From NCBI GenBank assembly GCA_965277275.1, contig CBDICG010000002.1:1116001-1180000 (forward strand): DNA of 64,000 bases, in the 5' to 3' direction. This stretch comes from HLUCCA09 sp965277275 (lineage in GTDB: Bacteria; Pseudomonadota; Alphaproteobacteria; Rhodobacterales; Rhodobacteraceae). Of the stretch, positions 28,503-37,941 are shown in pieces (the stretch's first letter is position 1; each line of letters starts with the position of its first letter). The notes under the pieces are model-generated. The model did no database searches. It was not told where the DNA came from and saw only the letters and a program-made list of their open reading frames with translations. The translations under genes were made by a program, and so were the position numbers.

Positions 28503-29678
28503 TCAGTCGCGCTCGACGCAGAGCGCCACGCCCATGCCCCCGCCGATGCAGAGCGTCGCGAGGCCCTTCTTGGCGTCGCGGCGCTTCATCTCGAACAGGA
28601 GCGTGTTCAGAACGCGCGCGCCCGAAGCACCGATCGGGTGGCCAATGGCGATGGCGCCACCGTTCACGTTCACGATCTCCGGGTCCCAGCCCATGTCCTT
28701 GTTCACCGCACAGGCCTGCGCGGCGAAGGCTTCGTTGGCTTCCACGAGGTCGAGATCCTCGACCTTCCAGCCCGCCTTCTCGAGCGCCTTGCGTGACGCA
28801 TAGATCGGGCCGACGCCCATGATCGACGGATCGAGGCCAGCGGTGGCGTAGGACGCGATGCGCGCCAAGGGCTCGATCCCGCGCTTTTCGGCGTTCTCGG
28901 CGCTCATCAGCAGCACACCCGCCGCGCCGTCATTGAGGCCCGACGCGTTGGCGGCTGTCACCGAGCCGTCTTTCATGAAGGCCGGGCGCAGCTTCTGCAT
29001 GGCGTCGATCGTGGCGCCGTGGCGAATATACTCGTCGGCGTCGACGGTGATGTCGCCCTTGCGGTGCTTGATCGTGAAGGGAATGATCTCGTCGGCGAAC
29101 TTGCCCGCCTTCTGAGCCGCCTCGGCCTTGTTCTGCGAGGCCACGGCGAATTCGTCCTGCTGGTCGCGGCTGATCTGCCACTTCTCGGCGACGTTCTCGG
29201 CCGTCTGACCCATGTGGTAGCCGTTGAACGCGTCCCACAGGCCATCGCGGATCATCGTGTCGATGTACTTCATGTCACCCATCTTGTGCCCGGCGCGCAT
29301 GGTTGCGGCGTGGGGGCTGAGGGACATGTTCTCCTGGCCACCGGCTGCCACGATATCGGCGTCGCCAAGCTGGATGTGCTGGGCGCCGAGCGCCACGGCC
29401 CGCAGGCCGGAACCACAGACCTGGTTGATGCCCCAGGCCGCGCTTTCCTGCGGCAGGCCCGCATTGATATGCGCCTGGCGTGCGGGGTTTTGCCCCTGAG
29501 CAGCGGTCAGGACCTGCCCGAGGATCGTCTCGGACACCTCTGCCTTGTCGACGCCAGCCCGCTCGACCACGGCCTCGAGCATGGCAGCGCCGAGGTCGTG
29601 TGCGGGCGTATTGGCGAAAGATCCCAGGAAGCTGCCGACGGCGGTGCGTCCGGCAGAGGCGATGACGACATTGGTCAT
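28503..29678 (-). CDS. phaA: Acetyl-CoA acetyltransferase (beta-ketothiolase)
   Basis: A 391-residue thiolase that joins two acetyl-CoA to acetoacetyl-CoA, the first step to polyhydroxybutyrate and ketone metabolism. The acyl-accepting Cys88 is in INQVCGSGLRAVALG, the active His in NEAFAAQACAV and GHPIGASGARVLNTLL, and the second Cys in LATLCIGGGMGVALCVE. The start at 29678 is supported by AAGGAG upstream and by the family N-terminus MTNVVIASAGRTAVGSF; a longer open frame upstream is not coding. It forms an operon with phaB. Confidence 0.96.
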   Translation of the reverse strand: MTNVVIASAGRTAVGSFLGSFANTPAHDLGAAMLEAVVERAGVDKAEVSETILGQVLTAAQGQNPARQAHINAGLPQESAAWGINQVCGSGLRAVALGAQHIQLGDADIVAAGGQENMSLSPHAATMRAGHKMGDMKYIDTMIRDGLWDAFNGYHMGQTAENVAEKWQISRDQQDEFAVASQNKAEAAQKAGKFADEIIPFTIKHRKGDITVDADEYIRHGATIDAMQKLRPAFMKDGSVTAANASGLNDGAAGVLLMSAENAEKRGIEPLARIASYATAGLDPSIMGVGPIYASRKALEKAGWKVEDLDLVEANEAFAAQACAVNKDMGWDPEIVNVNGGAIAIGHPIGASGARVLNTLLFEMKRRDAKKGLATLCIGGGMGVALCVERD

Positions 29679-29851
29679 GAGTGCTCCTTTACGTTGACCG
29701 ATCAGGAGCCCAAGCGCGCCCGGCTGCGGGCCGCGAAGTCCCCCCGGCATCGCACGCCTGATAGGCATGGCGGTGCCGGGGATGCAACGGACAGGGTGTC
29801 CCACCCGCGCCGCGCGTCGGCAGGATTGCGTTTGCCGGCCTCTCGATCTCG

Positions 29852-30733
29852 CTAGAGCAAGCCGTCGGGCATCTTCTGTTCGGCGGCCGTGTTGGCGCGG
29901 CGGAAGACGAGCGTGACGAGCGTCGAGATGATCACGATGAACAGCGAATAAAGCACCGGCACCGCCATGTAGGATTGCGCCTGCTCACCCGCAAAGGTGA
30001 AGGCGATGATCGCCACCGCCAGCGGGCCGTTCTGAATTCCGGTTTCCAGCGCGACCGTGCGGGCATTGCGCGGATGCAGGCGCAGGGCCCGCGCGAAGAG
30101 GTAGCCAACCGTGATCCCGACAAGGCCCAGAAGCACCGACGCCAGGTAGGTCGCCGATGTCGTCTCGAGCAGGAACTGCCAGTTCCGCGGAATCCAGCTC
30201 ACGATGAGGAACACGATAAAGAAGAGCGCCAGCGCCGAGCCAAAGAACTCTGTCACCGCGCCGACGTTGGCGCTGATGCGCCGCAGGATCATTCCGATGC
30301 CGACCGGCACCAGCAAAAGGATCAGCGTCGCGATGATGTTTTCGCGCGGGATGTCCAGATCGAGCGCCGTGGCGTAGATCAGGAGCACGATGGGGATCAG
30401 GATCACACCCGCGACCGTCGACGTCACCGTCATCAGGACCGACAGCGCAAGATTGCCCTTCGAGAAATACGTGAAGATGTTGGAGGTCGTGCCGCCCGGC
30501 ATGCACGCCATGATGAGGATGCCGACGGCGATCGCGTCGGGCACCGTCAGCAGTGTTGCTAGCAGGAACCCGATGAACGGCATGAACCCGTATTGCGAGA
30601 TCACGCCGATGGCGAGGCCATAGGGGCGCCTGAGCGCGAGGTAGAAATCCCGAGGCGTGAGCGACGCGCCCATCCCGAGCATGATCACGAAGATCATCAG
30701 CGCCAGAAGCGCCTGTTCGAATGCTCCAACCAT
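29852..30733 (-). CDS. Bile acid:sodium symporter (BASS) family transporter
   Basis: A 293-residue inner-membrane protein with about nine membrane segments of the BASS/SBF family, whose bacterial members move organic anions such as pantoate, pyruvate or steroid acids with sodium. Conserved sites are MACMPGGTTSNIFTYFSKGN (discontinuous helix with the PGG-TSN pattern) and ALETGIQNGPLAVAIIAFTF (the second sodium-site ETGIQN motif). It lies 7 bp after the acyl-CoA ligase stop on the same strand and probably shares its transcript. Substrate not predictable. Confidence 0.93.
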   Translation of the reverse strand: MVGAFEQALLALMIFVIMLGMGASLTPRDFYLALRRPYGLAIGVISQYGFMPFIGFLLATLLTVPDAIAVGILIMACMPGGTTSNIFTYFSKGNLALSVLMTVTSTVAGVILIPIVLLIYATALDLDIPRENIIATLILLLVPVGIGMILRRISANVGAVTEFFGSALALFFIVFLIVSWIPRNWQFLLETTSATYLASVLLGLVGITVGYLFARALRLHPRNARTVALETGIQNGPLAVAIIAFTFAGEQAQSYMAVPVLYSLFIVIISTLVTLVFRRANTAAEQKMPDGLL

Positions 30734-30739
30734 GTTGCC

Positions 30740-32449
30740 CTACCCCTGCGCCTGCTCTTGGTTGCGCAAATCCTTCCGGAGGATCTTGCCCACGTTCGAC
30801 TTTGGCAGGTCGCTGCGGAACTCCACCCGTTTGGGGACCTTGTAGGCCGTCATGTGCGCCTTGCAGTGCGCGCGGATGTCGGCCTCCGACAGGCTCTCGT
30901 CGCGCTTCACCACAAAGGCTTTCACGGCCTCACCGGATTCTGCGTCCGGCACCCCGATCACCGCCGATTCCAGGATGCCGGGATGCGTCGCCAGGCAATC
31001 CTCGACCTCGTTGGGGTAGACGTTGAAACCTGAGACAAGGACCATGTCCTTCTTGCGGTCGACGATGGAGAAGTAGCCGTCTGGCGACATCACACCGACA
31101 TCGCCGGTCAGGAACCAGCCATCCCTGAGAACCTGCGCGGTCTCCTCCGGCTTGTTCCAGTACCCCTTCATGATCTGCGGCCCGCGGGCTGCAATTTCGC
31201 CCGGCTCTCCGACCGGAACGGGCTCGCCGTCCATGTCGACGCACGCCATCTCGGTCGAGGGAACCGGAATGCCGATGGACCCGTCCCGTGTCTTGCCGAC
31301 CGGATTGAACGACAGGACCGGCGACGTTTCAGTCAGCCCATAGCCTTGCAGGACGGGCCGCTGGGTCAGCGCTTCCCAGCGCTCGGCCACGCTCGCTTGC
31401 AGGGCCATGCCGCCGGCAGCCGCGTACTTCAGGTGCTTTGGCGGTGTATCCTGAAACCAGACTTCGTTGCATAGCCCGTTGAAAAGGGTGTTCACGCCGC
31501 TCATCCAGGTGATCTTGTAGTTCTCGAACGCGCGCTTGAGGTTGCTCAGGGGGCGTGGGTTCGGGATCAGGATGTTGTGCGCGCCGTACCAGTAGAACCC
31601 AAGCAAGTTCACCGTGAACGCGAGGATATGGTACATAGGCAGGGCCGTCAGCGCGACTTCCTCACCCCGGCGCACGGCGCCGAGCAGCTCCATCGTCTGC
31701 TCCATGTTCACGATCAGGTTTGCGTGGCTCAGCATCGCGCCTTTCGACACGCCCGTCGTTCCCCCGGTATATTGCAGGCACGCTGTGTCGTCCGGGCTCA
31801 TCCCCTGCCGGTACTCATCCACCGCGATCTTTTCGGCGGCACGGTGCCTGCGCCCGGCGTCCAGCGCATCCGGCAGCCGGATATGCGCCAGCTCGATCGG
31901 CTTGACGCTCTGGTCCCAGTGCCTTTGCACGAGGCCGACGATCCAGCGGGGCAGGCCGGGGAAGAACTCCGCCACCCGCGTTACGATCACGTTGGGGACA
32001 GGGTGGCCGCGCGTCGCCTCGGGCACCTTGTCGGCGAACATGTCAACGATCACGAGGGCGTGCGGCTCGGCATCGCTGAACAGGCGCGCCATTTCCTCGG
32101 CAGTGTAGAGGGGATTGACGTTCACCAGAACGCAGCCCGCCTTGAGAATGCCAAACGCAGCGACGGGGTAGCTGAGACAGTTGGGCATCTGCACCGCAAC
32201 CCTGTCTCCAGGGCCGAGCCCCGCCACCTCGCGCAGATAGACCGCGAAGGCATCTGACATCTCGTCGACCTGGGTAAAGGTCAGGGTGCCGTTCATTCCG
32301 TTCGGCAAACAGGTCGTCAGGGCCGGCGCCCCGCCATAGGCTTCCGCCGAAGCCCGGACGAGATCACCGATGGTCCTATAGGATACTGACTCGATTTCCG
32401 GCCGCACATCAGGGCCGTAGAATGCCTGCCACGGACGATCTTCGCGCAT
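30740..32449 (-). CDS. Long-chain-fatty-acid-CoA ligase (AMP-forming)
   Basis: A 569-residue acyl-CoA synthetase of the FadD type that activates fatty acids with ATP and CoA before beta-oxidation. The phosphate loop is YTGGTTGVSKGAMLSHANL, the substrate site YGLTETSPVLSFNPVG and the hinge TGDVGVMSPDGYFSIVDRKK. The C-terminal lysine region is PKRVEFRSDLPKSNVGKILR. Start is ATG 32449, with GGGGAGGG upstream, and not a longer frame. It heads a two-gene unit with the BASS transporter. Confidence 0.93.
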   Translation of the reverse strand: MREDRPWQAFYGPDVRPEIESVSYRTIGDLVRASAEAYGGAPALTTCLPNGMNGTLTFTQVDEMSDAFAVYLREVAGLGPGDRVAVQMPNCLSYPVAAFGILKAGCVLVNVNPLYTAEEMARLFSDAEPHALVIVDMFADKVPEATRGHPVPNVIVTRVAEFFPGLPRWIVGLVQRHWDQSVKPIELAHIRLPDALDAGRRHRAAEKIAVDEYRQGMSPDDTACLQYTGGTTGVSKGAMLSHANLIVNMEQTMELLGAVRRGEEVALTALPMYHILAFTVNLLGFYWYGAHNILIPNPRPLSNLKRAFENYKITWMSGVNTLFNGLCNEVWFQDTPPKHLKYAAAGGMALQASVAERWEALTQRPVLQGYGLTETSPVLSFNPVGKTRDGSIGIPVPSTEMACVDMDGEPVPVGEPGEIAARGPQIMKGYWNKPEETAQVLRDGWFLTGDVGVMSPDGYFSIVDRKKDMVLVSGFNVYPNEVEDCLATHPGILESAVIGVPDAESGEAVKAFVVKRDESLSEADIRAHCKAHMTAYKVPKRVEFRSDLPKSNVGKILRKDLRNQEQAQG

Positions 32450-32915
32450 CTTGGCCCTCCCCCTCTTTCTTTGCGCGTTAGAACGCATTCAGAGCCGATG
32501 CGGAAGGCTCCTCATCCGGATCTGACGGAACGTTCCATATTGGTCAGGGCGGTCGATCCGAACACCGGGTGACTGGATCGAAGCGGGGAGCATGCGCGCA
32601 CGGCGCTCATCGAAAGCGGAAGCCGTTCCCCGAGGCAGCCCCGGCGAGGGCGAAATTGGTGCCGATCCCACGCGTCCGTTGGGACATCGCGACAGGCAAG
32701 CCGGTTGCTCGCCCCACTGCGGCACAGGCTGGCTCTGCTGCCCCCGCGCGGCTTCACGCTCTGAGCGCAGGACAGGTGGCAATCGCACGCCAGAGGGGCC
32801 CTGCCACGTGCGCAAGGGCTGCCCGGGAGCATCTGCGCACGGGCCATCCCCCTTGCACCTCGGCGCCCGTCCCCGGATACCGGGGCAAGGATTTGAACGC
32901 AGGAGCACTGGAGCG
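32450..32915. other. Intergenic region between the acyl-CoA ligase and modA
   Basis: About 465 bp without a supported gene, between two divergent starts. It is GC-rich and mosaic-like. On the minus strand there is a short tRNA T-arm-like run (GTTCAAATCC, complement of 32891-32900, followed by TTGCCCCGGTA), but no whole tRNA folds from it. I saw no match to a molybdenum cofactor riboswitch in front of modA. Confidence 0.5.
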
Positions 32916-33689
32916 ATGCGAGCGGCCCTTCGCGCTATTGTCGGTACAATCGTGGGCATGGCCGCGGTGATGAGCCACGCTGTCGTGTGGGCCAGCGATC
33001 TGACCGTCTTTGCCGCAGCCTCCACCGGGACGGCGATGTCGGAGATTGCCACCTCGTGGGAGGCCGAAACCGGGCAACGGATCGTCCTGTCGCTTGCGGG
33101 CACCTCCGCCCTTGCCCGCCAGATCGAGGCTGGCGCCCCCGCCGACATCCTGTTGTCTGCGAGCGCGGACTGGATGGACCATCTCGAAGCGCGCGGGATC
33201 CTCACACCGGGCTCAAGGCGCGCTTTGCTGGGCAACAGCCTCGTGGTGGTCGGCCCGCACGGGGCGCCCGAGCTTGAGCTGACGCCCGGAGCCCTCTCGG
33301 AACGCGTGGGCAACGGGCGCCTCGCTGTCGCGCTCGTCGACGCTGTCCCTGCCGGCATCTACGCCAAGGCGGCCCTTCAGTCGCTCGGCCTCTGGGACGG
33401 GGTGGCGCACAGGGTCGCGCAGGCGGACAATGTCCGCGCGGCACTCGCCCTTGTGGCAATCGGCGCGGCACCGCTGGGGATCGTCTACGCCAGCGATGCT
33501 GGCGCCGAGCCTCGGGTATCGATCGTGGCGCGCATTCCAACGGAGAGCCATCCCGAGATCATCTATCCCGTCGCGGCGATCTCTGATGGAAAGGCTGGCG
33601 CCGTGCGCGCCTTTCTTGAGTACCTGCAAAGCCACGACGCCCGCGAAGCCTTCGCGCGTCACGGCTTTCGCGTGCTCGGAGCGGAGTAG
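32916..33689 (+). CDS. modA: Molybdate ABC transporter substrate-binding protein
   Basis: A 257-residue periplasmic protein that binds molybdate (and tungstate) for import. A signal peptide is present (residues 1-26, ending HAVVWA), then the family start DLTVFAAASTGTAMSEIA with the first oxyanion Ser region, SLAGTSALARQIEAGAPADI with the second site, and VDAVPAGIYAKAALQSLG with the third. GGAG lies just before ATG 32916, which begins the signal peptide. It is followed after 3 bp by modB. Confidence 0.95.
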   Translation: MRAALRAIVGTIVGMAAVMSHAVVWASDLTVFAAASTGTAMSEIATSWEAETGQRIVLSLAGTSALARQIEAGAPADILLSASADWMDHLEARGILTPGSRRALLGNSLVVVGPHGAPELELTPGALSERVGNGRLAVALVDAVPAGIYAKAALQSLGLWDGVAHRVAQADNVRAALALVAIGAAPLGIVYASDAGAEPRVSIVARIPTESHPEIIYPVAAISDGKAGAVRAFLEYLQSHDAREAFARHGFRVLGAE

Positions 33690-33692
33690 GCG

Positions 33693-34388
33693 ATGCTCGA
33701 TTGGCTCGGTCCGAATGAATGGCAGGCCGTGCGCCTTTCGATGCGCGTCTCTCTCGTTGCGACGCTTGCAAGCCTGCCGATTGGCCTCTTTGTTGCCTAT
33801 GCACTCGCGCGGTGGGACTTCACCGGCAAGCAGCTTCTGAACGGGCTTGTCCACCTGCCGCTAATCCTGCCACCCGTTGTGACAGGCTACCTGCTGCTCC
33901 TTGCGTTCGGGCCGCAAGGGCCGGGCGGGCGGGTGCTGGAAGCCGTTGGCTTGCCCATCGCCTTTCGCTGGACAGGTGCCGCTGTTGCGGCAGCTGTGAT
34001 GGCCTTCCCACTGATGGTGCGCGCGATGCGGCTTTCGATCGAGGCGGTGGACCCCAAGCTGGAAGAGGCCGCCGCCACCCTCGGCGCCTCGCGGATCTGG
34101 ATCTTCGTCACGATCACGCTGCCGCTTGTCCTGCCCGGGATCCTCGCCGGTGCGATCCTCGCTTTCGCCAAGGCGATGGGTGAATTTGGAGCGACGATCA
34201 CGTTCGTGTCCAACATCCCGGGCCAGACCCAAACCATCCCGTCGGCGATCTACGCCTTCCTTCAGGTCCCGGGGGGAGAAAGCGCGGCGCTGAAGCTCGT
34301 CGCCGTGTCGATCGTCGTGGCGCTCGGCGCGCTTCTCGTGTCAGAGGTGCTGGCCCGCCGGGTCTCTGCGCGCGGGGCACAGGGGTGA
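33693..34388 (+). CDS. modB: Molybdate ABC transporter permease
   Basis: A 231-residue inner-membrane permease with five to six membrane segments. The cytoplasmic EAA-type loop that contacts ModC is EEAAATLGASRIWIFVTITL. N-terminal and central signatures are LPIGLFVAYALARWDFTGKQ and HLPLILPPVVTGYLLLLAFG, both typical of ModB. It starts 3 bp after modA and ends 7 bp before modC, so the three genes form one operon. Confidence 0.96.
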   Translation: MLDWLGPNEWQAVRLSMRVSLVATLASLPIGLFVAYALARWDFTGKQLLNGLVHLPLILPPVVTGYLLLLAFGPQGPGGRVLEAVGLPIAFRWTGAAVAAAVMAFPLMVRAMRLSIEAVDPKLEEAAATLGASRIWIFVTITLPLVLPGILAGAILAFAKAMGEFGATITFVSNIPGQTQTIPSAIYAFLQVPGGESAALKLVAVSIVVALGALLVSEVLARRVSARGAQG

Positions 34389-34395
34389 TACTGCC

Positions 34396-35463
34396 ATGAG
34401 CCTCACCGTCGCGCTGCATCACCAACAGGGGGACTTCGAGCTCGACGTGTCTTTCGAAGCGCCGCCCGGAGTTACTGTCCTGTTCGGGCGGTCGGGCTCG
34501 GGAAAGACGTCGATCATCAACGCCGTGGCCGGGTTGCTCCGGCCGCGCGCGGGCCGGATCACCGTCGACGGGCGCGTGCTCTTCGACGTCGAGCATGGCA
34601 TCGACGTGCCCTCACACAAGCGGCGGCTGGGCTACATCTTCCAGGAGGGGCGGCTTTTTCCGCATATGTCCGTGCACCGCAACCTGACCTACGGCGCGCG
34701 GTTCGCACCTCCCGGTGACGGGCCGACACTGGACGCGGTGGTGGCGCTGCTGGGCCTGTCCGGCCTGCTTGAGCGCAAACCCATCGGGCTTTCGGGTGGT
34801 GAGCGCGCCCGCGTTGCCATCGGCCGCGCCTTGCTCGCCCGCCCGGAGATGCTGCTGGCCGACGAGCCGCTGGCCTCCCTCGACGAGGCCCGCAAGGCAG
34901 AGATCCTGCCGTATTTCGAGCTCCTGTCGAGCGAAATGGCGGTGCCGATCCTCTATGTCAGCCACACCCCGTCCGAGGTGGCGCGCCTCGCGACAACGGT
35001 AATCGCGCTTGAAAACGGGCGCGTTCTGCGCGCCGGCCCGGCGGGCGAGGTGCTGGCCGATGCCCGCGTGACCCCGCTCGGCGCAAAGGAAGCCGGCGCA
35101 ATGATCGAGGTACGGGTGTTGCGCCACCACGACGACGGGCTGACCGAGCTCGACGCGGGCGGCACACCGCTCTTCGTTCCGCGCGTGTCTGCCACACCGG
35201 GCGAGCCCTTGCGGGTGCGCTTGCCCGCTCAGGATGTGATCCTCGCCGCGACACGGCCCGAAGGGCTCTCGGCGCTCAACATCCTGCCAGCCCGCGTGCT
35301 GCGCGTCGAAGAGGGAACAGGCCACGACGCGCTCGTGTCGCTCGAAACGCCGGGCGGGCGGATCCTGTCGCGCGTCACACGCCGGTCCGCCGCGGCAATG
35401 GACCTGACCGAAGGGCGCTCGGTGTTTGCAGTGGTGAAATCCGTGGCCGTGACACCCAGGTGA
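34396..35463 (+). CDS. modC: Molybdate ABC transporter ATP-binding protein
   Basis: A 355-residue ATPase that powers molybdate import. Walker A is GRSGSGKTS (residues 31-39), the signature is LSGGERARVAIGRALLARPE, and Walker B is MLLADEPLASLDEARK. The ModC-specific YIFQEGRLFPHMSVHRNLTY follows Walker A. The C-terminal 70 residues form a Mop/TOBE domain (LSALNILPARVLRVEEGTGH) that senses molybdate and may cause feedback inhibition. It is the last gene of modABC and is convergent with ade. Confidence 0.96.
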   Translation: MSLTVALHHQQGDFELDVSFEAPPGVTVLFGRSGSGKTSIINAVAGLLRPRAGRITVDGRVLFDVEHGIDVPSHKRRLGYIFQEGRLFPHMSVHRNLTYGARFAPPGDGPTLDAVVALLGLSGLLERKPIGLSGGERARVAIGRALLARPEMLLADEPLASLDEARKAEILPYFELLSSEMAVPILYVSHTPSEVARLATTVIALENGRVLRAGPAGEVLADARVTPLGAKEAGAMIEVRVLRHHDDGLTELDAGGTPLFVPRVSATPGEPLRVRLPAQDVILAATRPEGLSALNILPARVLRVEEGTGHDALVSLETPGGRILSRVTRRSAAAMDLTEGRSVFAVVKSVAVTPR

Positions 35464-35565
35464 CCCGGCAAAGCCAGTGTGAGGGCCCGCCATGCCCTGC
35501 GCCGATGCGCGTCCGGACAGGTGGCACGCCCTGCCTCGCGCCCCGCGCGGCGCCCATGGCCAGAG

Positions 35566-37257
35566 CTACCCGATCAGCTCGAACTTCGTCACATCGACCA
35601 TCCCCCTGTCCGTGATCTTCAGCGCGGGAATGACAGGAAGGGCAAGGAAAGCGAGTTGCAGAAACGGCTCTTCGAGGCCGATGCCAAGAGCGCGCGCCGC
35701 GCAGCGCAGGTCTTCCAGACGGTCTCGCACCTCCTCGAACGGCGCGAGGCTCATGAGACCGGCGACCGGCAACGCAAGCTCCGCCAGAACCTCCCCGTCA
35801 CGCACGACGACAAAGCCCCCTTCGATCTCCGACAGGCGATTGGCCGCCACGGCCATGTCGCCGTAATCCGCGCCGACACAGACGATGTTGTGGTGATCGT
35901 GGCAGACCGTCGACGCCACGGCACCCGCCTGCATCCCAAACCCGCGCACGAATCCGGTGGCGATGTTTCCGTTCTTGCCGTGGCGCTCGACGACAGCGAT
36001 ACGCATCAGATCGCGGGCGGTGTCGGGATGCTTGTCACCGTCGACCACGGGGATCTCTTCGCGCAGGTGATCGGTCAGGATCTGGCCCTCGCGAATACCG
36101 ATAACGTCGGTCTCCACCCGGTTGGACGGCGTTCGGAAATCCGCAGCCGTGACCTGCGGCGCCGCGACAGACGCCCGCCCCACAACCGGCACATCGCGCC
36201 GCGCGGCAAAGGCGGCCGCGTCCACCACCCGCCCGGCCGCAAACACGAGCTGCACATCGCAGGCCTCTAGCCCGCCAACCACCGCGATGTCGGCACGGCG
36301 GCCCGGCGCGATCTGCCCGCGATCCCTTAGACCAAACGCCTCCGCCGCCGAGAGGGAGGCGGCACGATAGACAGCGAGCGGCGGGCACCCCAGCCCGATC
36401 AGGGTGCGGATCATGTAGTCGAGATGCCCGTACTCGCCGATGTCGAGCGGGTTCCTGTCGTCGGTGCACAAGCACATGTAGGGTGCCGTGCGCTCGGTGA
36501 GGAGCGGTGCAAGCGCGTGCAGGTCCTTCGAAACGGATCCCTCACGGATCAGCACACGCATCCCCTTTTGCAGCTTTTCGCGTGCCTCTTCTGCGCTCGT
36601 CGCCTCGTGCTCCGTCCGGATCCCCGCCGCAATGTACGCGTTGAGATCCTTGCCCGAGAGCAGCGGACAATGCCCGTCCACGTGCCCCCCCTCAAAGAGC
36701 GCCAGCTTGGACAGCGCGTCCGCGTCACGGTGAACGACACCGGGATAGTTCATGAACTCCGCCAGCCCGATGCCCGAGACATGCCCCATCAGCCCCTTGA
36801 TATCCGCGGCTGTCAGCGTCGCCCCAGACGTCTCCATATGCGTGGAAGGCACGCAGGACGGGATCTGGACGCGAATATCCATCAGGGTTTCCCGGCTGGC
36901 GGCCTGGAAATACCGCACGCCCTCGGCCCCGATCACATTGGCGATCTCATGGGGATCGCAGATCGCCGTGGTGACACCCCGGGGCGCTACGCACCGGTCG
37001 AACTCCAGCGGCGTGACCAGCGAGCTCTCGATATGGAGATGCGTGTCGATGAACCCGGGGACGAGGATCAATCCGCTCACATCGCGGATCTCCAGCCCGT
37101 CATATTCCGCGCATGTCCCGACGATCGTGTCGCCGGCAATGGCGACGTCGCCCTCCAGCAATTCGCCCGTGACAAGATCGAGCACGCGACCACCGCGCAG
37201 CACAAGGTCTGCCGGTGCGTCGCCGCGAGCTTGGGCAATGCGCGTTTCAAGATCCAT
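35566..37257 (-). CDS. ade: Adenine deaminase
   Basis: A 563-residue amidohydrolase that converts adenine to hypoxanthine and ammonia in purine salvage. The metal-binding HxH is at residues 73-75 in VPGFIDTHLHIESSLVTP, and further metal-site elements are GVTTAICDPHEIANVIG and HVDGHCPLLSGKDLNAYIAA. The C-terminal adenine deaminase domain is seen in VCHDHHNIVCVGADYGDMA and NRLSEIEGGFVVVRDGEVL. Length fits the family (about 560-590). Together with the BMP transporter far upstream, it suggests purine use, but the two are 34 kb apart. Confidence 0.95.
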   Translation of the reverse strand: MDLETRIAQARGDAPADLVLRGGRVLDLVTGELLEGDVAIAGDTIVGTCAEYDGLEIRDVSGLILVPGFIDTHLHIESSLVTPLEFDRCVAPRGVTTAICDPHEIANVIGAEGVRYFQAASRETLMDIRVQIPSCVPSTHMETSGATLTAADIKGLMGHVSGIGLAEFMNYPGVVHRDADALSKLALFEGGHVDGHCPLLSGKDLNAYIAAGIRTEHEATSAEEAREKLQKGMRVLIREGSVSKDLHALAPLLTERTAPYMCLCTDDRNPLDIGEYGHLDYMIRTLIGLGCPPLAVYRAASLSAAEAFGLRDRGQIAPGRRADIAVVGGLEACDVQLVFAAGRVVDAAAFAARRDVPVVGRASVAAPQVTAADFRTPSNRVETDVIGIREGQILTDHLREEIPVVDGDKHPDTARDLMRIAVVERHGKNGNIATGFVRGFGMQAGAVASTVCHDHHNIVCVGADYGDMAVAANRLSEIEGGFVVVRDGEVLAELALPVAGLMSLAPFEEVRDRLEDLRCAARALGIGLEEPFLQLAFLALPVIPALKITDRGMVDVTKFELIG

Positions 37258-37365
37258 CGTCGCCTCCTACATGGTGGCGACAGGATTGCCGAGCGCGCGC
37301 CCACCGTCCAGTTCGGTGTGCTACTCCACACACGCCGAACTCTCAGCTTTGGGTGCGTCCGCCGC

Positions 37366-37797
37366 TCAAACGGGGACGTTTTCCATTCCGGACGGCCCAC
37401 CAGGCGACGCATCCCATGTGGGCGTCGGCGTCATCAGGCCAACGGCAGCGCCTCCGGGATCTTGAACCATCGCGATCGTTCCGACCTCGGGCACGTCGAA
37501 TGGCGGTCGCAGGATCTCTCCCCCCTTGTCGGCCACGCGCTTGAGCGCGGCATCGAGGTCATCGACCGCGAGATACGTCTGCCAGTGTGCAGCCAGACCC
37601 TCGAACTGGGGCACGCCCGTCATGTCCATCATCCCGGCGATCGGGCGCCCGTGCGCCATTGCAAGGTGATAGGGGCCCTCCGGCATTTCGGCGACCTCCC
37701 ACACCCAGCCACAGGCTGCCGTGTAGTAGGCGCGGCTCGCCTCGATGTTCCGCGTCAACAGTTCGTTCCAATGGACCGTTCCGTGTATCGTGCTCAT
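37366..37797 (-). CDS. VOC (glyoxalase-like) family protein
   Basis: A 143-residue protein of the vicinal oxygen chelate fold. The pattern GTVHWNELLTRNIEASRAYY at the start, then WQTYLAVDDLDAALKRVADK and GTIAMVQDPGGAAVGLMTPT, fits the two beta-alpha-beta units of the superfamily, and the His of HWNEL and a late Asp/Glu are possible metal ligands. Members range from glyoxalases to antibiotic-resistance and dioxygenase proteins, so the function is open. It lies 108 bp downstream of the ade start on the same strand and is divergent from the HAD gene. Confidence 0.87.
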   Translation of the reverse strand: MSTIHGTVHWNELLTRNIEASRAYYTAACGWVWEVAEMPEGPYHLAMAHGRPIAGMMDMTGVPQFEGLAAHWQTYLAVDDLDAALKRVADKGGEILRPPFDVPEVGTIAMVQDPGGAAVGLMTPTPTWDASPGGPSGMENVPV

Positions 37798-37941
37798 CGC
37801 AATTTCCCCCGCTTGTGCGCTCCGATTGCAGCCCGGAGATCACGACATGCCAAGCCCGCCAATCGTCGCGCCGCCCCCTTTTCCTTGCACCTGTACGTGT
37901 GGTTTACCCTCCCCCGATGACCCAACCAAAGGACGCCCGCC

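Noticed and set aside
32881..32915. tRNA-like 3' fragment (GTTCAAATCC followed by TTGCCCCGGTA on the minus strand)
   Set aside because: The T-stem does not pair and no acceptor, D-arm or anticodon arm can be assembled; probably chance, or at most a decayed fragment.
32450..32915. Molybdenum cofactor riboswitch before modA
   Set aside because: No recognisable conserved core was found in the 465 bp upstream.
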